Source of the DNA: Clostridiaceae bacterium UBA6110
Lineage (GTDB): Bacteria; Bacillota; Clostridia; Clostridiales; Clostridiaceae
Reading direction: 5' to 3'
DNA length: 64,000 nt
Assembly (NCBI GenBank): GCA_002428415.1
Contig: DIWI01000093.1
Coordinates: 6,155-70,154, forward strand
Part shown: positions 59,742 through 64,000 of the stretch, in pieces
How positions within the stretch are numbered: position 1 is the stretch's first letter
Layout of the letters: every line of letters starts with the position of its first letter
Position numbers and translations under genes: made by a program
The notes under the pieces: model-generated
The model's input: only the letters and a program-made list of their open reading frames with translations
The model's database searches: none
Told to the model about the DNA's origin: nothing

Positions 59742-60965
59742 ATGGAATCCAAAGAAAAGGTAATACTGGCATATTCAGGAGGTCTGGATACGTCCATTAC
59801 AATTCCATGGCTGCAGGAGAATTACGACTTTGAAGTCATCGCGGTATGCGTAGATGTAGGCCAGGGCGAAGGCGAGACCTTCGGTGTGGAAGAAAAGGCA
59901 ATAAAGAGCGGAGCCAACAAGGCATATCTTCTCGATGTCAGGAAAGAATTCCTTGATGAGTATGCATTCCAGATGCTCAAGGCTGGCGCTATATACGAGG
60001 ACAAGTATCTTCTTGGAACTTCAGTGGCAAGGCCGCTCATAGGCAAGAAGCTTGTAGAGATCGCCGAGAAGGAAGGCGCAGCATACATAGTTCATGGCTG
60101 CACAGGCAAAGGAAATGACCAGGTGAGGTTTGAGCTTGCGATAAAGGCTCTGAATCCATCGATAAAGATAATAGCCCCATGGAGGGTCTGGGACATCAAA
60201 TCAAGGGAACAGGCCATCGAGTACGCTGAAGCAAGGAACATTCCGGTTCCAGTAAAGAAGAAATCACCTTACAGCATGGACAGGAACCTGTGGCATCTGA
60301 GCCATGAGGGAGCTGACCTCGAGTCGCCATGGAACGAGCACCAGAGCTCGATCTACAAGATGACCGTGGCTCCGGAGGATGCGCCTGACAAGGCTACCTA
60401 CGTGGAAATAGGCTTCGAGAAGGGAATCCCTGTCTCTGTTGACGGCGAGAAGCTGGACAGCATAGAGCTAATGGAAAAGCTCAATGACCTTGCGGGCAAG
60501 AACGGAGTCGGAGTAGCCGACATGGTTGAGAACAGGCTCGTAGGCATGAAGTCCAGGGGAGTATACGAGACACCTGGCGGAACAGTCCTTACGATTGCAC
60601 ACAGGGAACTCGAAAGGATAACTCTTGACAAGGATACATCGCTATTCAAGGCGTTGGTTTCACAGAAGTATGCTTCAATACTTTACGATGGACAATGGTT
60701 CACACCACTCAGGGAAGCACTCGACGCATTCGTCGATTCAACCCAGGAAATGGTTACAGGAACAGTGAAGATGAAGCTTTACAAGGGAAACTCCACAATC
60801 GCAGGCAGTAAATCCATGTATTCACTCTACAGCGAGGAGCTCGCTACCTTCAGCTCTGACGATGTTTACAATCAGAAGGATTCTGAAGGATTCATTAACC
60901 TCTTCGGCTTGCCGCTAAAGGTAAGGGCACTGCTCAACAAGAAGCTGAAGGAAGAAGGAAAATAG
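59742..60965 (+). CDS. argG: Argininosuccinate synthase
   Basis: ArgG joins citrulline and aspartate using ATP in arginine synthesis. The 407-residue protein shows the ATP motif LAYSGGLDTSI (residues 9-19), VHGCTGKGNDQVRFE and SPYSMDRNLWH. A GAGGGGT ribosome site precedes the ATG. It is first in argGH; the other arg genes are not in the window, so citrulline may come from another locus or from arginine catabolism in reverse. Confidence 0.99.
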   Translation: MESKEKVILAYSGGLDTSITIPWLQENYDFEVIAVCVDVGQGEGETFGVEEKAIKSGANKAYLLDVRKEFLDEYAFQMLKAGAIYEDKYLLGTSVARPLIGKKLVEIAEKEGAAYIVHGCTGKGNDQVRFELAIKALNPSIKIIAPWRVWDIKSREQAIEYAEARNIPVPVKKKSPYSMDRNLWHLSHEGADLESPWNEHQSSIYKMTVAPEDAPDKATYVEIGFEKGIPVSVDGEKLDSIELMEKLNDLAGKNGVGVADMVENRLVGMKSRGVYETPGGTVLTIAHRELERITLDKDTSLFKALVSQKYASILYDGQWFTPLREALDAFVDSTQEMVTGTVKMKLYKGNSTIAGSKSMYSLYSEELATFSSDDVYNQKDSEGFINLFGLPLKVRALLNKKLKEEGK

Positions 60966-60991
60966 TTACCTAAAGAAAGGGTGTCACACAT

Positions 60992-62383
60992 ATGAAGCTT
61001 TGGCAAGGCAGGTTCCAGAAGGGAACCAGCTCAATCACGGAGGATTTCAACAGCTCTATAGCAGTCGACCAGAGGATGTATAGGGAAGACATCCTTGGAA
61101 GCATAGCCCATGCGAGGATGCTCGGGGAATGCGGGATAATTCCAAGTGAAGATTCTGTCCTGATAATCAATGGTCTTGTTTCCATACTGGAGGATGCCGA
61201 CAAGGGACTTTTGGAATTCACCGTGGAAGCTGAAGACATACATATGAACGTGGAGACGCTCCTTATTGAAAGGATCGGAGAAGCAGGAAAAAGGCTCCAT
61301 ACAGGAAGGTCCCGAAACGACCAGGTCGCCCTTGATTTCAGGATGTATATGAAAAAAGGGACCAAAGAGGTTGAGGATATGATCCTTGACCTTCTGAAGG
61401 TAATCCTTGACCTTTCATCCAAACACAAGGATACGATAATGGCAGGCTATACACACCTTCAGAAGGCTCAGCCGGTCACATTAGGCCACCATCTGATGGC
61501 ATACTTCCAGATGTTCTCGAGGGACCTTACAAGGTACATTGATTCCGAGAAGAGGATGGATCATATGCCGCTTGGGAGCGGTGCTCTTGCTGGCACAACC
61601 TACCCGATCGACAGGCAGCTGGTAGCTTCAGAGCTTGGATTCGGGAATCTCACTGAAAACTCCATGGACGGAGTATCAGACAGAGATTTCGCACTGGAGT
61701 TCCTGGGAGCGTCATCAATACTCATGATGCACCTTTCAAGGTTCTGCGAGGAAATAATAATCTGGAATTCAAATGAATTCGGATATATAGAAATGGATGA
61801 TGCATTCTCCACAGGAAGCAGCATCATGCCCCAAAAGAAGAACCCTGACATCGCTGAGCTTGTAAGAGGCAAGACCGGAAGGGTCTACGGTGACCTGGTA
61901 GCGCTTCTGACAATAATGAAAGGTCTTCCTCTCGCCTACAACAAGGACATGCAGGAAGACAAGGAGACCACCTTTGATGCACTTGATACGGTCAAGGCAT
62001 GCCTTGCAGCATTCACCCCCATGCTTTCCACAGCCACCTTCAAAAAGGAAGCTATGATGGAAAAGCTAAGGGGCGGATTCCTCAACGCAACTGATGCAGC
62101 TGATTACCTCGTCATGCAGGGAATCCCATTCCGCAGCGCCCATGAGGTTATCGGAAGGATGGTAAACTACTGCATAATAAACGGTAAAGCGCTTGACGAC
62201 CTTTCAGCAGATGACTTTAAGTCATTCTCCGATAAATTCGGAGAAGACATCCTCGAATTCATTAAGATGGAAAACTGTCTCCAGAGAAGAAAAACCTATG
62301 GCGGTCCTTCAGCTGCTGCCATGGACACTGCGATAAATAACGCTGGGGCATTCATCTCATCAGCTGAAGCGCTGAAAAAATAG
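60992..62383 (+). CDS. argH: Argininosuccinate lyase
   Basis: ArgH splits argininosuccinate to arginine and fumarate. The 463-residue protein shows MKLWQGRF, HTGRSRNDQVA, GYTHLQKAQP and the superfamily signature GSSIMPQKKNPD (near residue 274). It lies 26 bases after argG and ends in a strong terminator. Confidence 0.99.
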   Translation: MKLWQGRFQKGTSSITEDFNSSIAVDQRMYREDILGSIAHARMLGECGIIPSEDSVLIINGLVSILEDADKGLLEFTVEAEDIHMNVETLLIERIGEAGKRLHTGRSRNDQVALDFRMYMKKGTKEVEDMILDLLKVILDLSSKHKDTIMAGYTHLQKAQPVTLGHHLMAYFQMFSRDLTRYIDSEKRMDHMPLGSGALAGTTYPIDRQLVASELGFGNLTENSMDGVSDRDFALEFLGASSILMMHLSRFCEEIIIWNSNEFGYIEMDDAFSTGSSIMPQKKNPDIAELVRGKTGRVYGDLVALLTIMKGLPLAYNKDMQEDKETTFDALDTVKACLAAFTPMLSTATFKKEAMMEKLRGGFLNATDAADYLVMQGIPFRSAHEVIGRMVNYCIINGKALDDLSADDFKSFSDKFGEDILEFIKMENCLQRRKTYGGPSAAAMDTAINNAGAFISSAEALKK

Positions 62384-62391
62384 CAAGTGAA

Positions 62392-62428
62392 GATCCCAGA
62401 GGATTTGAGCCTCTGGGATCCTATTTTT
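62392..62428 (+). terminator. argGH terminator
   Basis: An 11-bp stem (GATCCCAGAGG/CCTCTGGGATC, 7-base loop) is followed by CTATTTTTG. It lies between argH and the convergent HAD gene. Confidence 0.92.
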
Positions 62429-62474
62429 GTGATTATTTTTCTCAATATGAATGTGAGGGAGGATTACCATTCAT

Positions 62475-63254
62475 TTATCCTTTAGTCAGAATATGCCCTT
62501 CAATGCATTCAGCAACCGAATCAACAACAAAGTCCGCATGACCCTTAAGCTCATCCTCTGCATGTGAGAGTGTGTATGAGGAACCAGCTTCCCTGAACAT
62601 GGGTATGTCATTGAACGAATCTCCGATGACATGAACGTTTTGTCTTATTATGTCTTCAATTTCCATGATGGTCCTGATCCCTTCACCCTTGGAGATGCCT
62701 TTCGGCACCACATCTATGTACTTTACATTCCTGTATGCCTCAATTTCTTTTCCAAACCCTGATTCGATTTCGTTTCTCAGTTCCTCGATTTCATCTATGC
62801 CCCTATTTGCAGTGATTGAAATCAGGTATACCTCACCCTTCATCTCAGCCATATCATCTATGGCGTAGACTCCTGCCACAGAATCTGAAATTCCATCCGG
62901 GATCCCGCTCCTGTAGAACCAGGTATTGCTCCCGCCTTCAAATGCTATATCGAAACCGCGCTCAAGGCAGAGGTCGGCGATGATGCAGGCAGTGTCTTTA
63001 CCTATGGTCTTGCCAGTGACGGTCATTCCTCTGGAATCAACAACAAGGGCACCATTCATAAGGACCATATAGTCAGGTTCAAATCCATGGTTCCGGAGTA
63101 CAGTCTCAACACCATTCAGAGGCCTTCCTGTCGCAATAGCGATTGTTGCACCCTGGCTCTTCAGCTTATGAACCGCTGCCAGGTCCGCCTCTTCTATCTT
63201 ATTATGGTGCAGTATGGTTCCATCCAGGTCAGTAGCGAAAAGCATCTTGCCCAT
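62475..63254 (-). CDS. Cof-type HAD-superfamily phosphatase
   Basis: A 259-residue cytoplasmic phosphatase of the Cof (HAD IIB) group. Motif I is FATDLDGTIL (nucleophile Asp near residue 9), motif II lies in AIATGRP, motif III has the lysine in KGISKGEGI, and motif IV is GDSFNDIPMF. Such proteins act on sugar phosphates, nucleotides or cofactor phosphates; the substrate cannot be read here. The start MGKMLFA is set by GGAGGG upstream. Confidence 0.92.
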   Translation of the reverse strand: MGKMLFATDLDGTILHHNKIEEADLAAVHKLKSQGATIAIATGRPLNGVETVLRNHGFEPDYMVLMNGALVVDSRGMTVTGKTIGKDTACIIADLCLERGFDIAFEGGSNTWFYRSGIPDGISDSVAGVYAIDDMAEMKGEVYLISITANRGIDEIEELRNEIESGFGKEIEAYRNVKYIDVVPKGISKGEGIRTIMEIEDIIRQNVHVIGDSFNDIPMFREAGSSYTLSHAEDELKGHADFVVDSVAECIEGHILTKG

Positions 63255-63286
63255 TGGTTGCCCTCCATTCAACTTCAGATGCAGCA

Positions 63287-63332
63287 AAGGACCCTTTTGG
63301 GTCCTTATAAAAGGACCCGTTTGGGTCCTTTT
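63287..63332 (-). promoter_or_regulatory. Tandem self-complementary hairpins after the cyclohydrolase gene
   Basis: Four arms alternate: AAGGACCC (63287-63294), GGGTCCTT (63299-63306), AAAAGGACCC (63309-63318) and GGGTCCTTTT (63323-63332). Arms 1-2 and 3-4 form perfect 8- and 10-bp hairpins; arms 2-3 can form an 8-bp alternative. It is probably a double terminator for the cyclohydrolase gene, and it has the same layout as 11222-11267. Confidence 0.7.
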
Positions 63333-63344
63333 AATGTAATATTC

Positions 63345-63989
63345 TTATCTGCCGTAAATCTTGTCTATTACCTGAGACACTATGTCTTCCTTGATGCACC
63401 TGGAGCTCTCGACTATCTTGTCCGACTCTTCCTTAATGGCTATAGTCTCTTCGTTGACCTCCATGCTGGCAAGGTTTATGAATACATTGAGGGCTGCACC
63501 CTCAATCGCACCATGTACCATGATCGCACCTACGCCGGCATCAGAAATAGCATTCTTGTTTCCGTACTCGGAAGCAACCTTCAGGGAATCATAGAGCTTG
63601 TAGGATTCACTCAAAAGCTGCCTTGGAACCTGCAGTACCAGTTCCTTGGCTTCACATATCTTCGCGCTCCTTGCTGCCTTCTCCTCCTCTGTATCCTTTG
63701 GCAGCTTGTAGGCTGCCATTAGAAGGTTGAATGAGTCCGCATCCTTGTCTATGAATTCGATATATCTTGCCCTCAATCCATCAGATGTGACAAGCGCTTC
63801 CTTCATCGCAGACTTTACATCTTCCGGATAATTCTCAGAAGCCTTCCTGTCCACTGTAAGGTTAAAGACCATGGATGCAAGGCTGGCTCCAATGGCTGCT
63901 GAGAGACCTGCCGCTGCGCCACCTCCCGGAGCTGGGCTGCCGGATGCCAATTCGTCTGTGAATTCCTTAAGGCTGAGATCTTTTAACAT
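63345..63989 (-). CDS. fchA: Cyclodeaminase/cyclohydrolase family protein (FchA-like)
   Basis: A 214-residue helical protein of the FTCD_C family, which includes methenyl-tetrahydrofolate cyclohydrolase and formimido-THF cyclodeaminase. The N-terminus shows ELASGSPAPGGGAAAGLSAA, the family signature. In Clostridia the single-domain form usually serves as methenyl-THF cyclohydrolase. A GAGGTGA ribosome site lies at the window's right edge. Neighbours that would fix the exact reaction (fhs, folD, hutI) are outside. Confidence 0.88.
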   Translation of the reverse strand: MLKDLSLKEFTDELASGSPAPGGGAAAGLSAAIGASLASMVFNLTVDRKASENYPEDVKSAMKEALVTSDGLRARYIEFIDKDADSFNLLMAAYKLPKDTEEEKAARSAKICEAKELVLQVPRQLLSESYKLYDSLKVASEYGNKNAISDAGVGAIMVHGAIEGAALNVFINLASMEVNEETIAIKEESDKIVESSRCIKEDIVSQVIDKIYGR

Positions 63990-64000
63990 TTTATCACCTC

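Overview
The window looks like a Clostridia (Clostridiaceae-like, low-to-mid G+C Firmicutes) chromosome core. The evidence is Firmicutes-only genes (remA, sepF, divIVA, asp23/fakA, prkC/stp, tmcAL, mraZ-type dcw order), strong GGAGG ribosome sites, many TTG starts, acetate fermentation genes (pta-ackA), a T-box riboswitch and a selenocysteine tRNA. Most genes lie on the minus strand. No phage, transposon, IS element or CRISPR array was seen.

Layout on the minus strand, read right to left in operon direction. (i) fchA-like cyclohydrolase and a Cof-type HAD phosphatase (62.5-64 kb). (ii) ychF, then CPBP protease-cyclase-DUF503-pepF (54.7-59.3 kb). (iii) A histidine-type T-box leader and a three-gene amino-acid ABC transporter (52.1-54.66 kb). 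(iv) A paired active/inactive M16 peptidase operon, then the division and cell-wall cluster mraZ-rsmH-ftsL-pbp | murF-mraY-ftsW-divIB-DUF881-sbp-DUF881-ylmE-sepF-ylmH-divIVA (35.4-50.5 kb). (v) lspA-rluD-pyrR-exoA-rRNA MTase-asparaginase. (vi) yicC-remA-gmk-rpoZ-coaBC, a macro-domain/CHAD pair, then priA-def-fmt-yugP-rsmB-rlmN-stp-prkC-rsgA-rpe-thiN. (vii) asp23-fakA-recG-rsmD-coaD-coiled-coil gene. (viii) pta-ackA. (ix) yceD-rpmF-plsX-acpP-rnc, with rnc cut by the window edge.

Plus-strand islands are few: a CapA-family lipoprotein (2.6 kb), tmcAL (6.3 kb), rpmB (13.6 kb), selC (tRNA-Sec) with a lipoprotein serpin (50.5-52.1 kb), and argG-argH (59.7-62.4 kb).

Functionally the window combines envelope growth and division, translation quality control and rRNA/tRNA modification, fatty-acid activation and phospholipid entry (fakA, plsX, acpP, coaBC, coaD), acetate metabolism and amino-acid supply. 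The dcw cluster lacks ftsA, ftsZ, murD and murG, and the spoIIGA-sigE-sigG genes that often sit beside ftsZ are not here.

The most unusual non-coding signals are a five-copy GTTAAC array between divergent ychF and argG promoters, a MraZ operator of three GTGG boxes at exact 10-bp spacing, a long hairpin opening the rnc mRNA, and two tandem self-complementary hairpin pairs (11.2 and 63.3 kb). The most unusual coding context is the macro-domain/CHAD pair between coaBC and priA.
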